Source of the DNA: Promicromonospora sp. AC04
GTDB lineage: Bacteria; Actinomycetota; Actinomycetes; Actinomycetales; Cellulomonadaceae
Assembly (NCBI RefSeq): GCF_003058225.1
Contig: NZ_QBUG01000008.1
Location: forward strand, 124,001-188,000
Length of the DNA stretch: 64,000 bases
Direction of reading: 5' to 3'
Shown here: positions 33,381 through 42,462 of the stretch, piece by piece
How the letters are laid out: every line of letters begins with the position of its first letter
How positions within the stretch are numbered: the stretch's first letter is position 1
Notes under the pieces: model-generated
Seen by the model: only the letters and a program-made list of their open reading frames with translations
What the model was told of the DNA's origin: nothing
Database searches by the model: none
Program-made: the position numbers and the translations under genes

Positions 33381-33926
33381 TCAGAGCGAACCGCCGGCCG
33401 CCCGCGGCGCGGCCGCCGACTCGCCGGCGTCGCCGATCGTCTCGCGCGCGACGTAGTTCTCCAGGTCGAACAGGTTGTCGCCCGCGCGCGTGGCGACGGT
33501 GACGAGCGTCGTCGCGGCGGCGACCTCCTCGACCTGCTCCTCGAGGAACCACATCAGGAACTGCTCGCCCAGCGCGTCGCCCTCCTCGCGCGCCGCGCGG
33601 AAGATCGCCTCGATCTGCCGGGTGACCTGCTGCTCCTGGTCGAGCGCGAGCTGGAGCGGCTCGAGCACGTTCGCGAAGTCGTTGCGGACGTCGGGGGTGC
33701 CGGGGATCTTCACGGGCAGCGACCGGTCGAGGTGGTACTGGACGATCATCATCCCGTGGTTGCGCTCCTCGAGCGCCTGCCGGTAGAAGTGCGCCGCGAG
33801 CTGCGGAAGGTCGTGGCTGTCGAACCAGACCGCGATCGCCACGTACTGCAGGTGCGCCGCCAGCTCGTGGCCCACCTGCTCGCCGAGCAGCCGCAGGTAC
33901 TGAGAGTTTTCCGCCGTCGTCGTCAT
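33381..33926 (-). CDS. Ferritin (non-heme, BfrB/FtnA type)
   Basis: A 181-residue four-helix-bundle iron store. All ferroxidase ligands are present at E. coli FtnA spacing: Glu21, Glu54 and His57 (site A/B, LEERNH), Glu98, Gln131 and Glu134 (EEQVEE). No heme-ligand Met of bacterioferritins is obvious. ATG 33926 has GTGGGGCGC upstream; a longer frame lacks a ribosome site. It would assemble a 24-mer that oxidises and stores iron. An 8-bp inverted repeat lies 14-45 bases upstream (33940-33971) and may be a regulator site; it does not look like an IdeR box. Confidence 0.92.
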   Translation of the reverse strand: MTTTAENSQYLRLLGEQVGHELAAHLQYVAIAVWFDSHDLPQLAAHFYRQALEERNHGMMIVQYHLDRSLPVKIPGTPDVRNDFANVLEPLQLALDQEQQVTRQIEAIFRAAREEGDALGEQFLMWFLEEQVEEVAAATTLVTVATRAGDNLFDLENYVARETIGDAGESAAAPRAAGGSL

Positions 33927-33939
33927 GCGCCCCACGCTA

Positions 33940-33971
33940 ATGTCGCGCGCTCGGCTCGGCGATCGCGACAT
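33940..33971. promoter_or_regulatory. Inverted repeat upstream of ferritin
   Basis: ATGTCGCG and CGCGACAT, separated by 16 bases, in the presumed ferritin promoter. Confidence 0.35.
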
Positions 33972-34014
33972 GCGGGATCGCGCGGGGATCGGGGTTCGGA
34001 CCTCTCGAAGGCCG

Positions 34015-34401
34015 CTACCGCGACCCGGGAACGGAGATCTGGACCCGATCCTCGTGGCGGGCTCGGGCGGCCTCGATGTCGGGGACGTGTTGTTCGGCCC
34101 AGAGGCGTATGGCGCGCAGCGGGACGAGGAGGGAGCGTCCCAGGGGTGTCAGGGCGTACTCGACACGTGGCGGGTTCTCGGCGTACTCGTGCCTGCTGAT
34201 CAGGCCGTCGGCCTCGAGGGAGCGGAGGGTCTCGGTCAGGACCTTCGGGGTGATGCCTTGGATGTGCGCCTTGAGGTCGGTGAAGCGGCGAGGGCCGTCG
34301 TCGAGGGCGTTGACGACGAACACGGTCCAGCGGGCGCCGATGCGGTGGAGCACGGTCCGGCTCGGACAGGTCGCCGCCATCACGTTGTACGCCTTGCCCA
34401 T
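34015..34401 (-). CDS. HxlR family transcriptional regulator
   Basis: 128 residues: the HxlR winged helix with CPSRTVLHRIGARWTVFVVN at the N-terminus (Cys11 is the conserved family cysteine), RRFTDLKAHIQGITPKVLTE as recognition region and RVEYALTPLGRSL as wing. The ATG at 34401 is chosen for GGGAG seven bases upstream; a start 14 codons earlier would cross the palindrome at 34424. It is divergent from an SDR gene and, as is usual for HxlR/oxidoreductase pairs, probably represses it in response to an electrophile or redox signal. Confidence 0.88.
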   Translation of the reverse strand: MGKAYNVMAATCPSRTVLHRIGARWTVFVVNALDDGPRRFTDLKAHIQGITPKVLTETLRSLEADGLISRHEYAENPPRVEYALTPLGRSLLVPLRAIRLWAEQHVPDIEAARARHEDRVQISVPGSR

Positions 34402-34423
34402 GGGCGCTCCCGGTTCCGTTGTA

Positions 34424-34435
34424 GATACCGGTATC
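34424..34435. promoter_or_regulatory. HxlR operator candidate GATACCGGTATC
   Basis: A perfect 12-base palindrome in the 79-base divergent promoter of the HxlR and SDR genes; ATACC recurs just beyond it (CCATACCG). ATACCGGTA also occurs at 38030-38038. Confidence 0.6.
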
Positions 34436-34480
34436 AATTCCATACCGTGAGGGCCGATCCTACGAGAGGGAGTGGCGAAC

Positions 34481-35185
34481 ATGGAACGGATTCTGGTCAT
34501 CGGCGGCGCACGGGCGCTGGGGGCGGCAGTCGTGCGGCGCGCGGTCAAGGACGGATACGAGGTGGTGATCGGTGCGCGTGATCTGGCTGCCGCCGAGGCG
34601 GTGGCGGCCGAGATCGGCGCGACCGCGGTGCGGATCGATCTGCAGGACGAGACGACGATGGCGGCCGCGGCCGCACGGCTCGCGGACGGGATCGACCACA
34701 TCGTGACGACCGGTTCGGCGCCGCACGACGTCCGGGCCGGCGAGCTGGACCACGCCAAGCTGATCGCCGCGTTCACGGCGAAGGTGATCGGACCGATGCT
34801 GGTGGCCAAGCACTTCGTGCCGGTGCTGCGGCCGAACGGGTCGATAGTGCTGTTCTCCGGGGTCGTCGGATGGCGGCCGGGACCGGGCTCGCTGGTCAAG
34901 GGGGTGACCAACGGTGCGGTCGAGTACCTCGCCCGCCATCTCGCGGCCGACCTCGCCCCGGTGCGCGTCAACGCCATCTCGCCCGGCGTCGTCGACTCGG
35001 GCGCCTGGGACCGGTTGGGCGACGGCAAGGCCGGCCTGCTCAGCAGGAGTGCCGCCGGAACGCTGGTCGGACGGTACGGCGAGCCCGACGACGTCGTCGA
35101 AGCGGTGATGTGGCTGCTCCGCGCCGGCTTCATCACCGGCGAGACGGTCCACCTCGAGGGCGGAGCCCGCCACAAGACCGCCTGA
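34481..35185 (+). CDS. Atypical short-chain dehydrogenase/reductase family protein
   Basis: 234 residues. The Rossmann start ILVIGGARALGAAVVRRAV and the later VRVNAISPGVVDSGAW are clear SDR features, and SGVVGWRP carries the family Ser. The catalytic YxxxK, however, is replaced by KGVTN (in SLVKGVTNGAVEYLARHLA), so both Tyr and Lys are missing at the aligned positions. It may bind NAD(P) without classical reductase activity, like NmrA-type sensors, or use other residues. ATG 34481 is chosen over GTG 34472 because AGGGAG is eight bases before it. It is controlled with the HxlR gene across the divergent promoter. Confidence 0.8.
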   Translation: MERILVIGGARALGAAVVRRAVKDGYEVVIGARDLAAAEAVAAEIGATAVRIDLQDETTMAAAAARLADGIDHIVTTGSAPHDVRAGELDHAKLIAAFTAKVIGPMLVAKHFVPVLRPNGSIVLFSGVVGWRPGPGSLVKGVTNGAVEYLARHLAADLAPVRVNAISPGVVDSGAWDRLGDGKAGLLSRSAAGTLVGRYGEPDDVVEAVMWLLRAGFITGETVHLEGGARHKTA

Positions 35186-35217
35186 TGGCTCAGGCGGCTG
35201 AGCTCAGGCAGCTGGGC

Positions 35218-36114
35218 TCAGCCGCGATCCGTGGTGTTCTGGTCGGAGTGCTCGTTGACGGAGGTGGTGGCCGCCCAGCTGCTCAGCATGGTGAGCGCGT
35301 CGCGTGAGGGCGATCCGGGCTCGGCCGTGTAGGCGAGCAGGAGGAGTCCGCGGTCCGAGGTGAGGTTCATCGCTTCGTAGCTCAGGTCGAGGTCGCCGAC
35401 GACGGGGTGGTGGATGATCTTGATCCCGGTGCGATGCTCGCGGACGTCGTGCGATGCCCACAGGGTACGGAAGGCGTCGCTGCGGGTGGAGAGCTCGCCG
35501 ACCAGGTCGCTGAGGACGCGGTCGTGCGGGGTCCGGCCGGCCTCGGTGCGCAGCAGCGCGACGGTCTGCTGGGCCGCATCGTCCCAGTCGCGGTAGAAGT
35601 CCTGGGCGCGCGGGTCGAGGAAGACGTACCGGATGAAGTTCGGCGTCTGCTGGGGCTGCTCGAACATCTGCGAGAACACTGCTCGGCCGAGCGTGTTGAC
35701 GGCGATGATGTCGAGCCGGCCGTTCTGCACCAGGGCGGGCACGTTGTCCATCGCGTCGAGCAGCTGCTGCACGCCAGGCCGGACCTGCTGTGTCCTGGCC
35801 CGTGGGCGACGACGACGCGGGTGGGCGCCCTTGTTCGCGGCACGCACGAGGTCGTACAGGTGGGAGCGCTCGGCGTCGTCGAGCTTGAGGGCGCGGCTGA
35901 TGCCTTCGAGAACCGCCTCGGAGACGCCCGTGGCGTTCCCGCGCTCCAGTCGCACGTAGTACTCGACGCTCATTCCCGCGACCAGGGCGACCTCTTCGCG
36001 GCGCAGGCCCGGGACCCGTCGCCGCCCGCCGAAATCGGGCAGGCCGACCTGTCCGGGCGTGAGCCTGGCCCGTCTGGTGGTCAGGAACTCGCGGATGTCG
36101 TTCCGGGTGTCCAT
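35218..36114 (-). CDS. MmyB-type XRE regulator
   Basis: 298 residues. Residues about 5-75 are an XRE helix-turn-helix (REEVALVAGMSVEYYVRLER), and about 100-270 an MmyB-like ligand domain with the typical NTLGRAVF and RYVFLDPRAQDFYRDWDDAA. Members of this family usually control a neighbouring oxidoreductase; here it is divergent from an aldo/keto reductase over a 100-base promoter. ATG 36114 is preferred; an upstream start six codons earlier is possible. The ligand is probably a fatty acid-like or aromatic molecule by analogy with structures of the family. Confidence 0.88.
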   Translation of the reverse strand: MDTRNDIREFLTTRRARLTPGQVGLPDFGGRRRVPGLRREEVALVAGMSVEYYVRLERGNATGVSEAVLEGISRALKLDDAERSHLYDLVRAANKGAHPRRRRPRARTQQVRPGVQQLLDAMDNVPALVQNGRLDIIAVNTLGRAVFSQMFEQPQQTPNFIRYVFLDPRAQDFYRDWDDAAQQTVALLRTEAGRTPHDRVLSDLVGELSTRSDAFRTLWASHDVREHRTGIKIIHHPVVGDLDLSYEAMNLTSDRGLLLLAYTAEPGSPSRDALTMLSSWAATTSVNEHSDQNTTDRG

Positions 36115-36214
36115 GACTCGAACGTACGTCACCGGCCCCGATCAAGGGGGTCACTGGCATTAACCCTATAGAGGGGGACTCCCTGGCACGCGGAAAGCGA
36201 TCTTTGCTGGAGCC

Positions 36215-37987
<1,773 letters not shown>

Positions 37988-38028
37988 GCGGCGCCTCTCT
38001 CAGCATCCAATAACTATCCCGGCAATGT

Positions 38029-38046
38029 TATACCGGTACTAGTATC
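38029..38046. promoter_or_regulatory. Partial palindrome TATACCGGTACTAGTATC
   Basis: An imperfect dyad 42 bases upstream of map and eight before the small XRE gene; contains ATACCGGTA as at 34424. Confidence 0.35.
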
Positions 38047-38052
38047 GGGGGC

Positions 38053-38355
38053 ATGGTCAGATTGCCGCTCACCCCCGCAGAGGTCGAGCGCGGACAGCGC
38101 CTCGGTGCGCTGCTGCGTCGCGCCAGGGGAGAACGCTCGATGCTCGAGACCGCGCTCGACGCACGCGTCTCGCCCGAGACCCTCCGGAAGATCGAGACGG
38201 GGCGCGTCGCGACCCCCGCGTTCCCGACCATCGCCGCGATCGCCGATGTCCTCGGGCTCTCCCTCGATGCGGTGTGGGCGGAGATCAACCAGCCCGAACG
38301 TGGCGTCGAGCCGACCGGCTCCGCTCACCGGGCACGCGAGCGGCTGGCCTCGTAG
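38053..38355 (+). CDS. Small XRE-type helix-turn-helix protein
   Basis: 100 residues, almost entirely one Cro/C1-type domain: GQRLGALLRRARGERSMLET, SPETLRKIETGRVATPAFPT and IAAIADVLGLSLDAVW. This small form is common in actinobacteria as a stand-alone regulator. It overlaps the divergent map promoter and probably regulates map and itself. The tail (GSAHRARERLAS) is basic. ATG 38053 is preceded by ATCGGGGGC. Confidence 0.85.
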   Translation: MVRLPLTPAEVERGQRLGALLRRARGERSMLETALDARVSPETLRKIETGRVATPAFPTIAAIADVLGLSLDAVWAEINQPERGVEPTGSAHRARERLAS

Positions 38356-38421
38356 GTCTCGGTCTCGAGAGGCGCACGTGCCGCCTTGCCTCACGGCCGC
38401 ATTCGCGGCAGAGTCTCCTGT

Positions 38422-38451
38422 GACGCACCTCACGACGGGGTGAGGCGCGTC
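38422..38451. promoter_or_regulatory. Dyad upstream of the succinate dehydrogenase operon
   Basis: GACGCACCTCAC and GTGAGGCGCGTC form 12-bp arms with one mismatch around a 6-base centre, ending just before the GGAGGTG ribosome site of the first gene. A regulator site or 5' leader hairpin. Confidence 0.5.
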
Positions 38452-38467
38452 GCCCAGGAGGTGTTCC

Positions 38468-38749
38468 ATGACGACCACCGAGTTCGCGGCGCTCCGCCGC
38501 TCGATCGAGCAGCTGCGCCAGAGCGTCGCCCACGTGCGCGATGCCTTCGGCGACGGGCCCGAGGTGCGCCGGCTCGTGAACGATCTCGAACGGCTGGAGA
38601 TCGACGCGACCGAGCTCGCCTCGGCCGAGCCCGTCCGGCAGGTGAGCGTGCTCGAGCACGTCGTCGTGCCCGACACCCCGCTGGACGAGGCGATGTTCAG
38701 CGATGCCGACGACGAAGGCCTCGGCGGCTACCACGGCGACCGGTCGTGA
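38468..38749 (+). CDS. Conserved small protein of the Sdh1 operon (Rv0250c-like position)
   Basis: 93 residues, no membrane helix. The first half is predicted alpha-helical/coiled (FAALRRSIEQLRQSVAHVRD, VRRLVNDLERLEIDATELA), the second acidic (DEAMFSDADDEGLGGYHGD). In mycobacteria a hypothetical protein of similar size (Rv0250c) precedes the Sdh1 membrane anchor, flavoprotein and Fe-S genes; the order here is the same. It overlaps the sdhC start by four bases and has GGAGGTG upstream, so it is expressed with the complex. Function unknown; an assembly or regulatory factor is possible. Confidence 0.75.
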   Translation: MTTTEFAALRRSIEQLRQSVAHVRDAFGDGPEVRRLVNDLERLEIDATELASAEPVRQVSVLEHVVVPDTPLDEAMFSDADDEGLGGYHGDRS

Positions 38750-39582
38750 CGGCGACCGTACGCGACGACCCGCGACGTGTCGGCGCGCGCGGTGTCGACG
38801 CTCCCGGGCGTGCAGCGGTCGGGGCGCGAACGCTGCGGACGGACCGGTGGTGGCTGCCGCCGACGGCGACCACGGTCGGCCTGCTGATCTTCCTCGTCTA
38901 CGGCGGGGTGCGGGCGTTCCAGCAGCAGTACTTCTTCGCGGACGAGCGGTACCTGACGCCGTTCTACTCGCCGTGCGTATCGCTCGGGTGCGCCTCGGAG
39001 CCGGGGTCGTCGCACTTCGGGATGTTCCTCCCGGACCACCCGCTCATCCCGTACGCGGCGCTCAGCCTGCCGTTCCTGCTGCTTTTCCGGCTGACCTGCT
39101 ACTACTACCGCAAGGCGTACTACCGGTCGTTCGTGCTCGCGCCCGTGGCGTGCGCGGTGCCGGAGCCGCACGCGCGGCAGACCGGTGAGACGCGCTTCCC
39201 GCTGATCATGCAGAACGCCCACCGGTACTTCTTCTACGTCGCGGTGGTCGTCTCGCTCGTCAACACCTACGACTCGATAGTCGCGTTCCGGCATCCCACC
39301 GACGGGTTCGTCGTCGGCGTCGGCAACCTCGTGCTGCTGACGAACGTGGTGCTGCTGTGGTGCTACACGGTCTCGTGCCACTCGTGCCGGCACGTGATGG
39401 GTGGCCGGCTCACGCACTTCTCGAAGCATCCGGTGCGGTACTGGCTCTGGACCAAGATCTCCGCGCTGAACACGCGGCACATGCTCTTCGCGTGGGTCAC
39501 GCTGGCGTCGCTCATCCTGACCGACCTGTACGTGGCGCTCGTCGCCAGCGGGACAATCACCGACTTCCGACTCGTCGGATAA
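38746..39582 (+). CDS. sdhC: Succinate dehydrogenase membrane anchor subunit (Sdh1 type)
   Basis: 278 residues from GTG 38746, overlapping the previous stop. About five helices (ATTVGLLIFLVYGGVRAF, PYAALSLPFLLLFRL, FFYVAVVVSLVNTY, VVGVGNLVLLTNVVLLWC, MLFAWVTLASLILTDLYVAL). Conserved CHSCRH and NAHRYFF carry possible heme/quinone residues. This is the single large anchor of the actinobacterial Sdh1-type enzyme, not separate SdhC and SdhD. It has the unusual periplasmic loop PCVSLGCASEPGSSHFG. It anchors the complex and reduces menaquinone. Confidence 0.85.
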   Translation: MTATVRDDPRRVGARGVDAPGRAAVGARTLRTDRWWLPPTATTVGLLIFLVYGGVRAFQQQYFFADERYLTPFYSPCVSLGCASEPGSSHFGMFLPDHPLIPYAALSLPFLLLFRLTCYYYRKAYYRSFVLAPVACAVPEPHARQTGETRFPLIMQNAHRYFFYVAVVVSLVNTYDSIVAFRHPTDGFVVGVGNLVLLTNVVLLWCYTVSCHSCRHVMGGRLTHFSKHPVRYWLWTKISALNTRHMLFAWVTLASLILTDLYVALVASGTITDFRLVG

Positions 39583-39607
39583 GACTCATCGAACAGGGGG
39601 CCCGGTC

Positions 39608-41557
39608 TTGACCGAGACCGAACGGCACGACTACGACGTCCTTGTCATCGGTGCGGGCGGCGCCGGGCTGCGGGCCGCGATCGAGGCGCGCGAACGCGGG
39701 CTGCGGACGGCGATCGTGTGCAAGTCGCTGTTCGGCAAGGCGCACACCGTCATGGCCGAGGGCGGGTGCGCCGCGGCGATGGGCAACGTCAACGACAACG
39801 ACTCGTGGCAGGTGCACTTTCGCGACACCATGCGCGGCGGGAAGTTCCTGAACAACTGGCGGATGGCGGAGCTGCACGCACGAGAGGCGCCGGACCGGGT
39901 CTGGGAGCTGGAGACGTACGGCGCGCTGTTCGACCGCACCAAGGACGGCCGGATCAGCCAGCGCAACTTCGGCGGGCACACCTACCCGCGGCTCGCGCAC
40001 GTCGGCGACCGGACCGGGCTGGAGCTGATCCGCACCATGCAGCAGCGCATCGTGGCGCTGCAGCAGGAGGACTACGCGGCCGCCGGCGACTACGAGGCGC
40101 GGTTGCGCGTGTTCGCCGAGTGCACGGTCACGGAGCTGCTGACCGGCGACGACGGCGCGATCGCCGGGGCGTTCGGGTACTGGCGGGAGTCGGGTCGGTT
40201 CGTGGTGTTCTCCGCCCCCGCCGTCGTGCTCGCCACGGGCGGGATCGGGAAGTCCTTCAAGGTGACGTCCAACTCGTGGGAGTACACGGGCGACGGGCAC
40301 GCGCTGGCGATGCGCGCGGGCGCCGACCTCATCGACATGGAGTTCGTGCAGTTCCACCCGACGGGCATGGTCTGGCCGCCCAGCGTCAAGGGCATCCTCG
40401 TGACCGAGGGCGTGCGGGGCGACGGCGGCGTGCTCAAGAACTCCGACGGCGACCGGTTCATGTTCGGGTACGTCCCGGACGTGTTCAAGGGGCAGTACGC
40501 CCAGACCGAGGACGAGGCGGACAGCTGGTACGCGGACCAGGACGCCAACCGCCGCACCCCTGACCTCCTGCCGCGCGACGAGGTCGCCCGGGCCATCAAC
40601 ACGGAGGTGAAGGAGGGCCGCGGCTCTCCGCACGGGGGCGTGTTCCTCGACATCGCGAGCCGCCTGCCCGCCGACGAGATCCGGCGCCGCCTGCCGTCGA
40701 TGTACCACCAGTTCAAGGAACTGGCCGACGTCGACATCACGGCGGAGCCGATGGAGGTCGGCCCGACGTGCCACTACGTGATGGGCGGGATCGGCGTCGA
40801 CCCGGACACCGGGCAGTCCAACGTGCCGGGCCTGTTCGCCGCGGGGGAGTGCTCCGGCGGGATGCACGGCTCGAACCGCCTCGGCGGCAACTCCCTGTCT
40901 GACCTGCTGGTGTTCGGCCGCCGCGCCGGGCTGGGCGCCGCCGACTACGTCACCGGCCTGGAACGCCGTCCCGCGGTCCGGGAGGTCGACGTCGACGCGG
41001 CGGCGCGGATGGCGCTCGCGCCGTTCGACCCCGTGGGTGGTCAGGGCGGGTCAGGGAGCGGTGCCGTCGGCGAGAACCCGTACACGCTGCACGCCGAGCT
41101 GCAGCAGGTGATGAACGATCTGGTCGGCATCATCCGGACGGCGTCGGAGATGACCGCAGCGCTCGGCCGTCTCGCGGAGCTGCGCGCGCGGCTGCGCGGC
41201 GTCGTCGTCGAGGGCCACCGGCAGTACAACCCGGGCTGGCACCTGGCGCTGGACCTGCGGAACATGCTCATGGTCAGCGAGGCCGTCGCGTCGTCGGCCC
41301 TGCTGCGCACCGAGAGCCGGGGCGGGCACACGCGCGAGGACCACCCGGTGCTCGACCCGGAGTGGCGCCACCGGGTGCTGCGGTCCCGGTGCCCGCGTAT
41401 CCCGGGGGACGATCCAGTGGTGCCGCACGTCGCCGTCGAACCGGCCGAGCGCGTCCCGATGCGCGCGGACCTGCTCGCGCTGTTCGACCTGACCGAGCTG
41501 GAGAAGTACTACACGGCCGCCGAGCTGACGGCGCATCCCCAGGGAGGGACCGTATGA
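39608..41557 (+). CDS. sdhA: Succinate dehydrogenase flavoprotein subunit
   Basis: 649 residues from an apparent TTG start (AGGGGG upstream; no ATG or GTG fits better). The FAD site is VLVIGAGGAGLRAAIEA, covalent flavin His46 sits in AHTVMAEGGCAA, and FVQFHPTGM and HGSNRLGGNSL hold the dicarboxylate-binding His and catalytic Arg. LRTESRGGHTREDHP is the typical C-terminal domain. It oxidises succinate to fumarate on the cytoplasmic side. The length matches mycobacterial Rv0248c-type SdhA rather than the shorter proteobacterial form. Its stop overlaps the sdhB start. Confidence 0.93.
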   Translation: MTETERHDYDVLVIGAGGAGLRAAIEARERGLRTAIVCKSLFGKAHTVMAEGGCAAAMGNVNDNDSWQVHFRDTMRGGKFLNNWRMAELHAREAPDRVWELETYGALFDRTKDGRISQRNFGGHTYPRLAHVGDRTGLELIRTMQQRIVALQQEDYAAAGDYEARLRVFAECTVTELLTGDDGAIAGAFGYWRESGRFVVFSAPAVVLATGGIGKSFKVTSNSWEYTGDGHALAMRAGADLIDMEFVQFHPTGMVWPPSVKGILVTEGVRGDGGVLKNSDGDRFMFGYVPDVFKGQYAQTEDEADSWYADQDANRRTPDLLPRDEVARAINTEVKEGRGSPHGGVFLDIASRLPADEIRRRLPSMYHQFKELADVDITAEPMEVGPTCHYVMGGIGVDPDTGQSNVPGLFAAGECSGGMHGSNRLGGNSLSDLLVFGRRAGLGAADYVTGLERRPAVREVDVDAAARMALAPFDPVGGQGGSGSGAVGENPYTLHAELQQVMNDLVGIIRTASEMTAALGRLAELRARLRGVVVEGHRQYNPGWHLALDLRNMLMVSEAVASSALLRTESRGGHTREDHPVLDPEWRHRVLRSRCPRIPGDDPVVPHVAVEPAERVPMRADLLALFDLTELEKYYTAAELTAHPQGGTV

Positions 41558-42306
41558 GCTACCCGGGTCAGTTCCGCGTCTGGCGTGGGGACGCGGACGG
41601 CGGCGCGCTGGTGGACTTCGAGGTGGAGGTCAACGAGGGCGAGGTGGTGCTCGACGTCCTGCACCGGCTGCAGGCCACACAGACGCCCGATCTAGCGGTG
41701 CGGTGGAACTGCAAGGCGGGCAAGTGCGGGTCGTGCTCGGCGGAGATCAACGGCAGGCCGCGCCTGCTGTGCATGACGCGGATGTCCGTGTTCGAGCAGT
41801 CCGAGGTGGTGACCATCACGCCCATGCGGACGTTCCCGGTGATCCGCGACCTGGTCACGGACGTGTCGTTCAACTACGCGAAGGCGCGCGAGATCCCGTC
41901 GTTCACGCCGCCGGCCGACCTGGCGCCGGGCGACTACCGGATGGCGCAGGCCGACGTCGAGCGCTCGCAGGAGTTCCGCAAGTGCATCGAGTGCTTCCTG
42001 TGCCAGGACACGTGCCACGTGGTGCGTGACCACGAGGAGAACAAGGAGTCGTTCGCCGGGCCGCGGTTCCTCATGCGCATCGCGGAGCTGGAGATGCACC
42101 CGCTCGACGTCGCGGACCGGGTGCCCGCCGCGCAGGAGGAGCACGGGCTGGGCCGGTGCAACATCACGAAGTGCTGCACCGAGGTGTGCCCGGAGGGGAT
42201 CAAGATCACCGACAACGCGCTCATCCCGATGAAGGAGCGCGTGGCGGACCAGCGCTACGACCCGCTGGTGTGGCTGGGCCGGACGATCTCGCGGCGCCGC
42301 GGCTGA
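41554..42306 (+). CDS. sdhB: Succinate dehydrogenase iron-sulfur subunit
   Basis: 250 residues, translationally coupled to sdhA (GGGAGGGACCGT before the ATG). Cys53, Cys58, Cys61 and Cys73 form the [2Fe-2S] site (CKAGKCGSC); CIECFLCQDTC and CNITKCCTEVCP supply the [4Fe-4S] and [3Fe-4S] clusters. It passes electrons from FAD to menaquinone. Last gene of the operon; the nested palindromic element begins 36 bases downstream and may act as terminator. Confidence 0.94.
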   Translation: MSYPGQFRVWRGDADGGALVDFEVEVNEGEVVLDVLHRLQATQTPDLAVRWNCKAGKCGSCSAEINGRPRLLCMTRMSVFEQSEVVTITPMRTFPVIRDLVTDVSFNYAKAREIPSFTPPADLAPGDYRMAQADVERSQEFRKCIECFLCQDTCHVVRDHEENKESFAGPRFLMRIAELEMHPLDVADRVPAAQEEHGLGRCNITKCCTEVCPEGIKITDNALIPMKERVADQRYDPLVWLGRTISRRRG

Positions 42307-42341
42307 GCGTCGTTCATGCGAATGGCCCGGTCACGGGCCCG

Positions 42342-42462
42342 CCGAACCGCAACCTGCTGGCATGCCCAGGTGTCGAACCGAAACGACACGCCGAGGATCC
42401 GCGAGACATCGGCGTGTCGTTTCGGTTCGGCGCCCGGGGTCGACAACTAACTTGCGGTTCGG
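42342..42462. repeat. Nested palindromic element, copy 2
   Basis: Inner arms are perfect over 21 bp (42374-42394 and 42409-42429) with a 14-base loop containing CCGCGAGA. Outer arms are CCGAACCGCAA (42342-42352) and TTGCGGTTCGG (42452-42462). Arms, loop motif and spacings match copy 1 at 12442-12562. It lies between sdhB and the convergent SARP gene, and its right end forms the last codons of the SARP gene. Confidence 0.8.

Noticed and set aside
34402-35175. Long minus-strand frame extending HxlR upstream
   Set aside because: It is antisense to the SDR gene and crosses the divergent promoter.
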